A stretch of DNA of 64,000 nt from CAXBMB01 sp052078155 (GTDB taxonomy: Bacteria; Pseudomonadota; Alphaproteobacteria; Kiloniellales; DSM-21159), in NCBI GenBank assembly GCA_052078155.1, contig JBQJBP010000001.1, positions 1,178,001 through 1,242,000 on the forward strand, given 5' to 3'. Of the stretch, positions 17,824 to 25,321 are shown piece by piece. The notes below the pieces were generated by a model. It worked only from the letters and a program-made list of their open reading frames with translations, did no database searches and was not told where the DNA came from. Numbering within the stretch: position 1 is the stretch's first letter; each line of letters begins with the position of its first letter. The position numbers were made by a program, and so were the translations under genes.

Positions 17824-18909
17824 TTACTGGTTGACCGAGAACGTCGGTTTGAAGCTGTCAGGCGCGAGCGACGAGTCGCGATCGAAGGTCTTGATGTTGT
17901 TGGAATCCACCACGGCCAGTTTGGGGCCCACGTGCTTCTTGAAGTCTTTGCCTTCCAGCGCCCGCACCGCCTGGTCGATGGCAATGCGTCCCTGGATCAC
18001 AGCAGAGTCTGTGGGTGCCGCCAGAATCTGGCCGCGGTTGATGCCCTGATAGACACCCGGCGTGAAGTAGTAAGACATGATCTTGATTTTGCCGAGCAGC
18101 CCCTGGGCACGGAGCAGACCCACTGCCGCTTCGGCCGTCACGGCAGTCCCGACGATGTAGTCCACATCCGGGTGGGCTTCCAGCGTGTCTTCAATCAGCT
18201 TGAGCTGAACTTCCTTACCCGTATCGCCGTACTTGGTTTCGACCACTTCAATGGCGCTGTCTTTAACGGCTTCCTGGAACCCGGCATTACCCGCTTCCAC
18301 CCAACCGGCGCCCGGAGGTCCGGGGAACCAGGCGACCTTGACAGGGTCCGCCCCTTTGGGATGGAGCTTGGCAATGTACTCACCAGCCTTGAAGCCCATT
18401 TCCCCGAACGAGACCAGGGATTTGGCGGTCAGATCTGACGACGACATGCCGTTGACCACATCAATCACAGGGATGCCTTTGGAGCTGACTTCCTGGACCA
18501 CATTGTTCAGACCATCGAACGAAATGGCACCGATGACCACGGCGTCAGAGCCGCGGGAAACACAGTCTTCGATCTGGGAGATCTGGTTGTTGAGGTTGGT
18601 GTAACCACCCGCTTCAACCAGCTGCATTTTGACACCCTGGCGTTCAGCCTCTGCAGACACGCCATAGTTCACAGACATCCAGTAGGCGTCTTTCATGTGC
18701 GGGAAGGACACGCAGATGTCCCAGGCCTTGCTGGCTTTTTCCACCGGTGAGTACTGAAAGTCCTCACGCGGTGAATCCATGTTGAATGCCGGTGTCCAGA
18801 CCTGGACTTCATACGGAAACCACTTGTCTGCTGCCAGGGCACCGCTGGCGAACGCTGCGGTTGCAACAATTGCCGTTGCCGCCAGCGCCTGTTTTTTGAA
18901 TGAGGACAT
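17824..18909 (-). CDS. TorT-like periplasmic substrate-binding protein
   Basis: A 361-residue binding protein with a signal peptide (cleavage likely after ASGALA, near residue 26). It resembles TorT closely along its length: DKWFPYEVQVWTPAFNMDS, WDICVSFPHMKDAYWMSVNYG, VEAGGYTNLNNQISQIEDCV and IGAISFDGLN. TorT binds trimethylamine N-oxide and signals to the TorS kinase; here the gene heads an ABC operon, so the protein is more likely a transport receptor. A very strong GGAGGGG sequence precedes the ATG. It suggests a small, possibly N-oxide or amide, ligand, but ligand prediction from homology is weak. Confidence 0.88.
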   Translation of the reverse strand: MSSFKKQALAATAIVATAAFASGALAADKWFPYEVQVWTPAFNMDSPREDFQYSPVEKASKAWDICVSFPHMKDAYWMSVNYGVSAEAERQGVKMQLVEAGGYTNLNNQISQIEDCVSRGSDAVVIGAISFDGLNNVVQEVSSKGIPVIDVVNGMSSSDLTAKSLVSFGEMGFKAGEYIAKLHPKGADPVKVAWFPGPPGAGWVEAGNAGFQEAVKDSAIEVVETKYGDTGKEVQLKLIEDTLEAHPDVDYIVGTAVTAEAAVGLLRAQGLLGKIKIMSYYFTPGVYQGINRGQILAAPTDSAVIQGRIAIDQAVRALEGKDFKKHVGPKLAVVDSNNIKTFDRDSSLAPDSFKPTFSVNQ

Positions 18910-19307
18910 CTTGCCCCTCCCTCTCTTTGATCCATCCTTTCGGAGTCCGTCCGGCGCTCCTTTTTTCGCTGAACATCAGCTGAGCGCTCCGGCAGATCTC
19001 CGCTCCCGGTACTGGTCAAAAGTGTGGTGGGAAAGGCTCATCCATGTAAAATATTAGTTTTAGCCGACCAATATCGTTTTTATGGATATATGGATTGATT
19101 TCCATTATGTTGAAGTTTCGATGGATGTGGCGGCAGAATGAAAAACCCAGGATCTTAAAAACAATAAATAAAACAATATGATGAAATCGAACACCGCTGG
19201 TAAGACCTTGACGAGATGGATCAAACCGCGCCTTTGGCTTCACAAAAGAGCTTTTTCTAACGGCCAACTCTCTTCGAAATTTTTGTCATCAGATATCAGG
19301 ATTTCAG
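18910..19307. other. Divergent regulatory region for the ABC/pxp operon and its LysR regulator
   Basis: 398 bp between the binding-protein gene and the LysR gene, with a clearly AT-rich centre (about 19030-19190). This is the expected site of both promoters and of the LysR binding sites. One imperfect inverted repeat is listed separately. No small gene is seen. Confidence 0.55.
19068..19093. promoter_or_regulatory. Imperfect inverted repeat, candidate LysR-type site
   Basis: CCAATATC at 19068-19075 faces GATATATGG at 19085-19093 across a short spacer in the AT-rich centre of the divergent region. Position and symmetry fit a regulator site, but a single imperfect match in AT-rich DNA is weak evidence. 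Confidence 0.3.
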
Positions 19308-20240
19308 ATGTCTTTATCGCTCAAGCAAATCCACTACTTTCTGGCCGTGGCAGAAGCGGGTCAGGTTTCTCAGGGGGCAAAGAACCTCAATGTCTCTCAA
19401 TCAGCCGTGACCGCAGCCATTAAAAACCTTGAAGAACTGCTGAACACTAAACTGTTCGACCGCCATTCCAACGGGGTGAGCCTGACCTTCGAAGGGCATC
19501 AGTTTCATCAGCATGCCCTGCACATCTCCTCCTCCGTCGATGAAGCCATGCGCATCCAAAGCCGCTCCCACGAGCAGGTGGAAGGCACGATCCGGGTGGC
19601 CGCGACCTACACGGTGGCCGGTTACTTCCTGCCCACCTACCTCGCCCGCTTCGCCCGGGCCTTTCCAAACGTGGAAATCAAACTGGAGGAAATGGACAGG
19701 GCCTACATCGAAGAGGGGCTGATTGCCGACACCTATGACATCTCGGTCCTCCTGACCTCCAACATCGTCAACCAGGAAGACATCGGCTTTGAGACATTGC
19801 TGCGGTCCCGGCGGCGGCTATGGGTCTGCACGGATCACCACTTCCTGTCGCGCCCGGCTGTGTCACTGCAGGAGATATCGGAAGAACCCTACATCACCCT
19901 GACGGTGGATGAGGCATCCAACACCGCGCAGAAGTACTGGAACCGTACGCCTTATCGGCCCCAAACCTATTTCCGAACCAACTCTGTAGAGGCTGTGCGG
20001 TCCATGGTTGGCAATGGCATGGGCATCGCCCTCTTGTCCGACATGGTCTATCGCCCCTGGTCTCTGGAGGGGCACCGGATCGAAGTGCGGGAAGTGTCCG
20101 ATCCCATTCCCACCATGGACGTGGGGCTGGCCTGGAAGGAAGGAAAAGAACTGGTCCCCGCGGCCCAGGCATTTCGCGCCTTCCTGCGCCTGGCCTTTTC
20201 CGGCAGTGATCAGTCTTTGCTGAACTTCAACAGAGGATGA
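19308..20240 (+). CDS. LysR-family transcriptional regulator
   Basis: A 310-residue LysR protein. The winged helix-turn-helix is at residues 1-62 (LKQIHYFLAVAEAGQVSQGAKNLNVSQSAVTAAIKNLEELLNTKLFDR in sense, abbreviated here to its ends), and a periplasmic-binding-like sensor domain covers about 90-300. It is divergent from the TorT-like/ABC/pxp operon, the classic layout for a LysR activator of the adjacent operon, so it probably senses the imported compound or a product. Its stop codon lies in the first unit of a short tandem repeat that leads into an intergenic element. Confidence 0.93.
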   Translation: MSLSLKQIHYFLAVAEAGQVSQGAKNLNVSQSAVTAAIKNLEELLNTKLFDRHSNGVSLTFEGHQFHQHALHISSSVDEAMRIQSRSHEQVEGTIRVAATYTVAGYFLPTYLARFARAFPNVEIKLEEMDRAYIEEGLIADTYDISVLLTSNIVNQEDIGFETLLRSRRRLWVCTDHHFLSRPAVSLQEISEEPYITLTVDEASNTAQKYWNRTPYRPQTYFRTNSVEAVRSMVGNGMGIALLSDMVYRPWSLEGHRIEVREVSDPIPTMDVGLAWKEGKELVPAAQAFRAFLRLAFSGSDQSLLNFNRG

Positions 20241-20265
20241 TCGACCCACAGGATGATCGACCCAG
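20234..20265 (+). repeat. Short 16-bp tandem repeat at the element's left edge
   Basis: AGGATGATCGACCCAC at 20234-20249 is followed by AGGATGATCGACCCAG at 20250-20265, and then by the related AGCATGATCGG that belongs to the intergenic element. The LysR stop codon (TGA, 20238-20240) is inside the first unit. Confidence 0.8.
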
Positions 20266-20361
20266 AGCATGATCGGTTTGCTAAGAAGCGTTTTGCGCTT
20301 GTACCTAAACCGTGCCTCGCCCTCTAACAGGTTGAAAAGAGGTTTGTTCACGTGTTGTTGG
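20264..20361 (+). repeat. Dispersed intergenic element, right-truncated copy
   Basis: It matches the element from AGAGCATGATCGGTTT through AAGCGTTTTGCGCTT, CTAAACCGTG and CCTCTAACAGGTTGAAAAGAGG, then loses similarity soon after TTCACG. The right terminus is missing. The rest of this 420-bp gap up to the DUF1761 gene shows no gene. Confidence 0.75.
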
Positions 20362-20660
20362 AAATCGCCCCGTAGTTCCAAATGAGACGAAAAGACTCTA
20401 CTGGGTCAAACACCCGCTTCTGTCGCCCTCCCGCTGAAAGCCCCACCTGCAGGTTATCCAATTCTGCGATCCGGCAGCCCGCAAAGCAGTTGCGGCTCCT
20501 CATCACAAAATGGTGAAAACAAAGCCCGCCACACCCCTGTAGATTGCATTTTTTTACTGCTGCTGTTCAGCCAGTTTTTATGTGGCTTTTCACGCCATCA
20601 GCTTTGGCGAACAGGAATTGGATCTGGAAGCGGATCAATTCCGAGACAAGGGGGAAACAA

Positions 20661-21053
20661 ATGGAAGATTTTGCGAGTGTTAACTGGCTGGCCGTGGTGA
20701 TCGGCACGGTCGTGGCCTTTCTGGCCGGCTGGGCCTGGTACAGTCCGCTGCTGTTCGGGCTTAAATGGGCGGCTGGTTCTGGGGTATCACTGGATCGGGC
20801 AGAAAAAATGCCGCTTGTCGCCATGGTCAGCCAGGTGATGGCTCTGTTTCTGCTGTCGCTGATCCTGGGGCTGACCGAGACACAGAACGCGCTGGTGCTG
20901 GCACTGCTGGTCATTGCGATGGCAGCAGCCTTTTCACTTTCCGCCGGCGGCTTCATTCAGAAAAGCTCAACCGCTCTGGCTGTGGATGCAGGCTACATCG
21001 TTACCGCAGGTGTGATCATGATCCTGTCCCAGGGTCTGATCCCGGCGCTTTGA
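20661..21053 (+). CDS. DUF1761 family membrane protein
   Basis: A 130-residue membrane protein with four predicted hydrophobic helices. The start MEDFASVNWLAVVIGTVVAFLAGWAWYSPLLFGLKW and the ending with SAGGFIQKSSTALAVDAGYIV match DUF1761, a family of unknown function common in proteobacteria. The ATG at 20661 is used because GGGGG lies just before it; an earlier ATG at 20544 would add 39 residues with no family match. It is followed by a strong terminator and converges with cspA. No function is proposed. Confidence 0.8.
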   Translation: MEDFASVNWLAVVIGTVVAFLAGWAWYSPLLFGLKWAAGSGVSLDRAEKMPLVAMVSQVMALFLLSLILGLTETQNALVLALLVIAMAAAFSLSAGGFIQKSSTALAVDAGYIVTAGVIMILSQGLIPAL

Positions 21054-21161
21054 ACGTGCGGCAAACACCCAGAGGCCTATCCGTTCTGAAGAAACTCACG
21101 AAACGGTAATGCCCAGAGTCATTTCGGCAGGACAGAGCAAACACAACGCACCAAACAGGAA

Positions 21162-21197
21162 GAGCCCGCTTTTTGATCCAAGCGGGCTCCTTTTGTT
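21162..21197 (+). terminator. Rho-independent terminator after the DUF1761 gene
   Basis: A perfect 10-bp stem (GAGCCCGCTT with AAGCGGGCTC) is followed by CTTTTGTTT on the plus strand. It lies between two convergent genes and best serves the plus-strand transcript. Confidence 0.85.
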
Positions 21198-21261
21198 TCT
21201 GGCAGGGGCAGCCCTCAAAGCCACCCAAAGTCAAAGGGCCACTCGCGCCCTTTCGGCAAAC

Positions 21262-21471
21262 TCAGTCGAGCAGGCGCAGTTCTTCTGCGGCCATCTTTCC
21301 ATTTCGTCCTTCGACCAGCTCGTATTCTACTTTCGCTCCATCGTTGAGACCATTCAGCCCCGAGCGCTCAACCGCTGAAATGTGAACGAATGCGTCATTG
21401 CCGCCTTCATCTGGTTGAATGAACCCATAACCCTTTTGAGAGTTGAACCACTTGACTGTGCCCGTCGCCAT
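21262..21471 (-). CDS. CspA-family cold shock protein
   Basis: A 69-residue single cold-shock domain with the standard start MATGTVKWFNSQKGYGFIQPD and the second RNA-binding strand DAFVHISAVERSG. It binds single-stranded RNA and acts as an RNA chaperone. The ATG at 21471 is the family start; an upstream in-frame ATG would add 21 unrelated residues. Such genes often have a long 5' leader that responds to temperature, and the DNA upstream is free of genes, but I cannot define the leader. It is distinct from the two-domain protein at 7432-8190. Confidence 0.93.
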   Translation of the reverse strand: MATGTVKWFNSQKGYGFIQPDEGGNDAFVHISAVERSGLNGLNDGAKVEYELVEGRNGKMAAEELRLLD

Positions 21472-21995
21472 TGGGGCCTCCTTCGACTTGTCGTCTGGAC
21501 AGAACAGCGGCTCCTTCCGCCGTTCCAGCGCCATAACCCGGGTCGACCTTCTTGCCGACGTGCAGCTACAGCACCTGTTTCAAAAAGAAACCCTCTCTAT
21601 TCAGGTCTGACTCATGACTGGCCACAGACCTTTTCGACAGAGCTTCAAACAACAGCTGCAAGAGCCACGCTTCGACCAACCCCGGAACAACGCCCGCCTG
21701 TCTTAAAGGCTTGCCGCGTTGTGCCCACAGCTTTTCATAGAACGGCACTAAAAACTGTCTGCCAGAGATAAGACCCCGGACCGAGCCTTCCTGTCCAGTG
21801 GATTCCGAGTCGCCCTTTGGAAAGTAAGGACATTTTTCCGTTATATGGGGAAACAAGCCTGTTTTGAGAGCAATGTGTCGATCCCTGACATCCTGATGAA
21901 ACGGAGCCCTCCGGGCAGATAACCAAAGACGACTTGCAGAACACCCTGTAAGGATCAAACCAGGAGCCCACCTCAAGCAAGTGACCAGAAATCCG
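21472..21995. other. Divergent intergenic region between cspA-like and TauD-like genes
   Basis: About 520 bp without a supportable gene. It would include the leader of the cold shock gene (minus) and the promoter of the dioxygenase gene (plus). Open frames here have no recognisable content. An A/T-rich patch near 21820-21850 could hold a plus-strand promoter. Confidence 0.4.
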
Positions 21996-23057
21996 ATGTC
22001 TGAACCTCATATCCAACTCCCTGCGGTGCAAACGCACGCGACGGCCTGGTACGGGCCCGCCATGATGGCCCAGCCTGATCGCTGGGTGTTTCATCTGGAC
22101 AGCCAGGATGTAGGGGAACTCAAAGCCGCACTGAACTCTGCAGAAAAGCAGAGACTGGATATCACAGAGTTGAATCAGGACACGTTTGTCCTGCCATCAC
22201 TGGGACCGAAACTGCGGCATCTGCAACGGGATCTGGTTGAAGGCATCGGCTTTGCGTTGATCAAAGGCCTGCCCATTGAGGAATTCAGCACCTGGCAAGC
22301 CGCTGCCCTGTTCTATGGCCTGGGGCGCTACATAGGGCATCCACGCTCCCAGAACGCCAAAGGGCATATTCTTGGGCACGTGAGAGACCTGGGTCTGCAA
22401 AGCAGCGACCCCAACGTCAGGATTTACCAGACCAAGGAACGACAGTCCTTCCATACGGATTCAGCGGATGTTGTCGGCCTGCTCTGTTTGAAGCAGGCTC
22501 AGGAGGGGGGAGATTCTCTGCTGGTCAGCGCCCTGACCATCTACAACGAGTTTCTCAAACGCCGCCCCGACCTTTTGCCTCGGTTGTTCGATCCCATCGC
22601 AACCGATCGCCGGGGTGAAATCCCCGAAGGCATGAAACCCTATTTCCAGATTCCGGTGTTCTCCTGGTTCCAGGAACACCTCACCGTGCTTTACCAGCGC
22701 CAGTACATAGACGCTGCCCAGCGCTTTGCGGACGCCCCGCGTCTGACCGCAGACCATGTGGCGGCACTTGATCTGTTTGACGAACTGGCCAATTCAGCAG
22801 AGCTGAACATGACCATGCGTCTGGCACCCGGTGACATGCAGTTCGTCTACAATCACAGCCTGCTGCATGACAGGACCGGATTTGTTGACTGGCCGGAAGA
22901 CAGCCAGCGCCGCCATCTACTGCGCCTCTGGCTGTCTGTCCCTGATGACCGTCCCCTGCCCTCTGTCTTTGCCGAGCGCTTTGGTACCACCACCATCGGA
23001 AACCGGGGAGGCATTGTGGTGCCCGGCATGTCCTTCATGGCTCCCCTATCCCCCTGA
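21996..23057 (+). CDS. TauD/TfdA-family dioxygenase
   Basis: A 353-residue non-haem iron, 2-oxoglutarate-dependent dioxygenase. The iron motif appears as HTDSADVVGLLCLK (His and Asp) and, later, NHSLLHDRTGF (distal His), with RRHLLRLWL giving the 2-oxoglutarate arginine. IGHPRSQNAKGHILGHVRD is typical of the clade that includes clavaminate-synthase-like and carnitine/gamma-butyrobetaine-related enzymes. The start is uncertain: a GTG at 21981 would add five residues, and neither start has a strong ribosome site. No neighbour reveals the substrate. It is not next to a sulfonate transporter, so taurine is not implied. Confidence 0.87.
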   Translation: MSEPHIQLPAVQTHATAWYGPAMMAQPDRWVFHLDSQDVGELKAALNSAEKQRLDITELNQDTFVLPSLGPKLRHLQRDLVEGIGFALIKGLPIEEFSTWQAAALFYGLGRYIGHPRSQNAKGHILGHVRDLGLQSSDPNVRIYQTKERQSFHTDSADVVGLLCLKQAQEGGDSLLVSALTIYNEFLKRRPDLLPRLFDPIATDRRGEIPEGMKPYFQIPVFSWFQEHLTVLYQRQYIDAAQRFADAPRLTADHVAALDLFDELANSAELNMTMRLAPGDMQFVYNHSLLHDRTGFVDWPEDSQRRHLLRLWLSVPDDRPLPSVFAERFGTTTIGNRGGIVVPGMSFMAPLSP

Positions 23058-23237
23058 ACGTCTGGCACCCGGCAAGAAAATCTTTGTTTTGTCATCGCTC
23101 CCGGCAGAGGAATCAAAGGTGGCAGAACCGACTTGAGACGCCCCATGGCCTGACAGAGACATATTGCCCTGCTGTACAAAATCGCGCCGACCTTTCATAT
23201 TGGTGGCCTTGGTTTTCCTATCGGACAGTAACGGATA

Positions 23238-23741
23238 ATGCTCGGACGTGAGTTTCCAGAGGGCGCAGACAAACTAAAGTCCGGAAACATCATCAGGGAT
23301 ACAGCCTTTCTGAAGGTCTGCGATGATCGTATTCGCGAGCTCTACGACCTTTGGAAAAGCAAATCCCAGCCCGGCGGTCTGCCCAGACGAGCTGATTTCC
23401 AGCCGGAAGAGATGACCAGTCTTCTGCCCTTCATCTTCATGGTCGATAAAGAACCCGTGAATGGGGATTACCGATACCGTTTGGTCGGGACAAATGAAGT
23501 GCAGCTGCGCAGATTTGATCCCACCGGAAAACTGGTCAAAGACCACTGCGCCTCCATCGACCCTCAACTGGCTCTGGATAACTACGACTACGTCTTTGGC
23601 CAGAAGGGCCTGATCTATGATTCCACAGAGATAGACAGGTCACCCTATCCGCCCATTCAGGATCAAACCCTTCTTCTGCCAACATCATCAGATGGCAAAA
23701 CAGTAGATATCGTCATTGGAATAGGTGTGCAGTTTGACTGA
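23238..23741 (+). CDS. PAS-domain family protein (PAS_5 type), copy 1
   Basis: A 167-residue protein of the PAS-like PF07310 family, known from LPRRADFxPEEM-type cores: here LPRRADFQPEEMTSLLPFIFMVD, then YRYRLVGTNEVQLRRFDPTGKLVKDH and a PTSSDGKTVDIVIG ending. The function of the family is not known; it has only a PAS fold and no output domain. It forms a tandem pair with the next gene; the first 20 codons are nearly the same in both. Probably a recent duplication. Confidence 0.82.
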   Translation: MLGREFPEGADKLKSGNIIRDTAFLKVCDDRIRELYDLWKSKSQPGGLPRRADFQPEEMTSLLPFIFMVDKEPVNGDYRYRLVGTNEVQLRRFDPTGKLVKDHCASIDPQLALDNYDYVFGQKGLIYDSTEIDRSPYPPIQDQTLLLPTSSDGKTVDIVIGIGVQFD

Positions 23742-23871
23742 CAGAGTGGTTACCGCCCCCATGAGCATTTCAACATGACTATCCCAACCGACTATGGATT
23801 TTTGTCTGCAAAGAAGGCCTGCAGACCGTGAAACCTGTTTGTAATCAACAGCATCTGGATGTTCTCTATTG

Positions 23872-24381
23872 ATGTTTGGACGCGAGTTTCCAGAAGGCGC
23901 AGACAAGCTGAAACCGGGCAATCTGATCAGGGACGAATCTTTCCTGGAGATCTGCGAACCCCGGATTGAGTTCTTTTACAATCTCTGGCTTGAGAAGAAG
24001 GAACGAAGAGGGTTCTTGCCGCGCCGTGCCGACTTCTCGCCGGAAGAGATGATCGAGCTTCTTCCCTACATCTTCATGGTCGATATTGACCCATCGTCAG
24101 GTGAATTCCGCTATCGGCTGGTGGGGACCAATGAAGTCAGACTGCGCCGCTTCGATCCGACCGGCCGGCTGGTGAAGGATCATTGTGCGGCCACAGATCC
24201 CCAGATCGCTCTCGACAACTACATCTATGTATTCAACAGCAAGAGCTATCTCTTCGACGGCACGGAAATGGAGCGCCCTCCCTACCCGCCGGTCAAAGAT
24301 CATACCCTGTTCGTGCCCACCTCATCGGATGGTGCCACTGTTGATATCGTGATCGGGCTGAGCGTGCAGTTTGATGAGTGA
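23872..24381 (+). CDS. PAS-domain family protein (PAS_5 type), copy 2
   Basis: A 169-residue paralogue of the preceding gene, sharing FGREFPEGADKLK at the N-terminus, LPRRADFSPEEM, the RYRLVGTNEVRLRRFDPTGRLVKDH block and the PTSSDGATVDIVIG ending. Divergence is greatest around residues 25-45. The ATG at 23872 is used; a TTG one codon earlier is possible. The two genes are 130 bp apart. A bidirectional terminator follows. Function unknown. Confidence 0.82.
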   Translation: MFGREFPEGADKLKPGNLIRDESFLEICEPRIEFFYNLWLEKKERRGFLPRRADFSPEEMIELLPYIFMVDIDPSSGEFRYRLVGTNEVRLRRFDPTGRLVKDHCAATDPQIALDNYIYVFNSKSYLFDGTEMERPPYPPVKDHTLFVPTSSDGATVDIVIGLSVQFDE

Positions 24382-24417
24382 CGGCCCCGGCACACGCCTG
24401 GGGACGGCCCCAAAAAG

Positions 24418-24456
24418 AAAAGGCCCGGCTTCAGACTGACTGAAACCGGGCCTTTT
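24418..24456. terminator. Bidirectional terminator between the PAS gene and tRNA-Met
   Basis: AAAAGGCCCGG at 24418-24428 faces CCGGGCCTTTT at 24446-24456. The A-run on one side and T-run on the other let it work for both the plus-strand PAS gene and the minus-strand tRNA. Confidence 0.85.
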
Positions 24457-24460
24457 GAAT

Positions 24461-24537
24461 TGGTAGCGGGAGAGGGACTTGAACCCCCGACACGCGGATT
24501 ATGATTCCGCTGCTCTAACCACCTGAGCTACCCCGCC
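24461..24537 (-). tRNA. tRNA-Met (anticodon CAU), elongator
   Basis: A 77-nt cloverleaf read on the minus strand, including an encoded CCA end. The acceptor arm begins GGCGGGG, the D arm is AGCTCAGGTGGTTAGAGC, the anticodon stem is GCGGA/TCCGC around the loop ATCATAA (anticodon CAT), and the T arm is GGGGGTTCAAGTCCCTC. Position 1 pairs with position 72 as G-U, which argues against initiator tRNA. The CAT anticodon also occurs in tRNA-Ile2, where C34 becomes lysidine, but the body matches alphaproteobacterial elongator tRNA-Met as I know it. Confidence 0.9.
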
Positions 24538-24797
24538 GCAACGAGGTCGGTTTAATACGGCTGTAACGGCGGACTGTCAACGCCGGAAAAGCCTCAAAAC
24601 GCAGAAAAATTGTCCCTTTTCCATAAGCGGTGGCCTGAGAGGGAAAGAGGACCATGACTTTCGCCCTTATGGGTGAAAAGACGTCTGCTGGTCTGGTCCG
24701 CTGACAGAAATTGGCTCTGGCTTGTCAGCCGATTCCCGGAGAAGCTCTTTTAGAACCTTTGAGCACATCGCCCCCTAACTGCCTCAAGAAGAAACTC

Positions 24798-25256
24798 ATG
24801 GTCAGCAAAAGAAACAACGATCCCTGGATGAGCGCCGATGACTATGGCCGCAGCCTGAACGGCCTGGGCATCAACCTGCTGGTACCCGACATGGAAAAGG
24901 CTCTGCACTTTCAAACAGAGGTGCTGCAGGCAGACGTGGTCTACAGCGACCCTGACTTTGCCGTCCTGCGTGGCTATGGGGCGGAATGGATGCTGCACGC
25001 TGACCACACCTACAGCGATCACCCCTTGTCCGGCAGCCTGACGGGGGAGGACGCCCAGGGCATGATCCGTGGTCTGGGGCTGGAAATTCGCCTGCACGGC
25101 TGTGATCCAGATGCAGCAGAAGCGCGGGCCCGGAAAGCCGGATACACCGTCCTGGCCGGGGCTTTGGATAAACCCCACGGCCTGCGCGAAGCTTATCTGG
25201 TGGATGCAGACGGCTATCTCTGGGTTCCGGACATGCCCCTGCCCAAAGAGACCTGA
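24798..25256 (+). CDS. VOC/glyoxalase-fold family protein
   Basis: A 152-residue vicinal-oxygen-chelate fold protein with LNGLGINLLVPDMEKALHFQTEVLQ at the start of the first half and AYLVDADGYLWVPDMPL near the end, the usual beta-alpha-beta pattern. A clear metal triad cannot be read with confidence, so it may not be an enzyme. The ATG at 24798 follows AAGAAG; an in-frame TTG at 24711 would add residues without family match. Convergent with the Gfo/Idh/MocA gene. Function unknown. Confidence 0.75.
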   Translation: MVSKRNNDPWMSADDYGRSLNGLGINLLVPDMEKALHFQTEVLQADVVYSDPDFAVLRGYGAEWMLHADHTYSDHPLSGSLTGEDAQGMIRGLGLEIRLHGCDPDAAEARARKAGYTVLAGALDKPHGLREAYLVDADGYLWVPDMPLPKET

Positions 25257-25321
25257 ACCCTTCGCGCCCGCCTTCAAGGGCTCAGGATATCTGCTGGCAA
25301 AGTGACCTTTTTGATCGGGGG

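Noticed and set aside
17802..17984. N-terminal extension of the ABC ATPase from an upstream ATG at 17984
   Set aside because: The extra 61 residues are an out-of-frame reading of the end of the binding-protein gene and are rich in Arg, Ser and Trp; the ATG at 17801 gives the normal family start.
21996..23057. Assignment of the dioxygenase as taurine dioxygenase (tauD)
   Set aside because: Only the superfamily motifs are visible, and there are no taurine transport genes nearby; the substrate cannot be stated.
24461..24537. tRNA-Ile2 (CAU modified to lysidine) as alternative identity
   Set aside because: The CAU anticodon alone cannot exclude it, but the acceptor and anticodon stems agree with elongator tRNA-Met of alphaproteobacteria as I know them.
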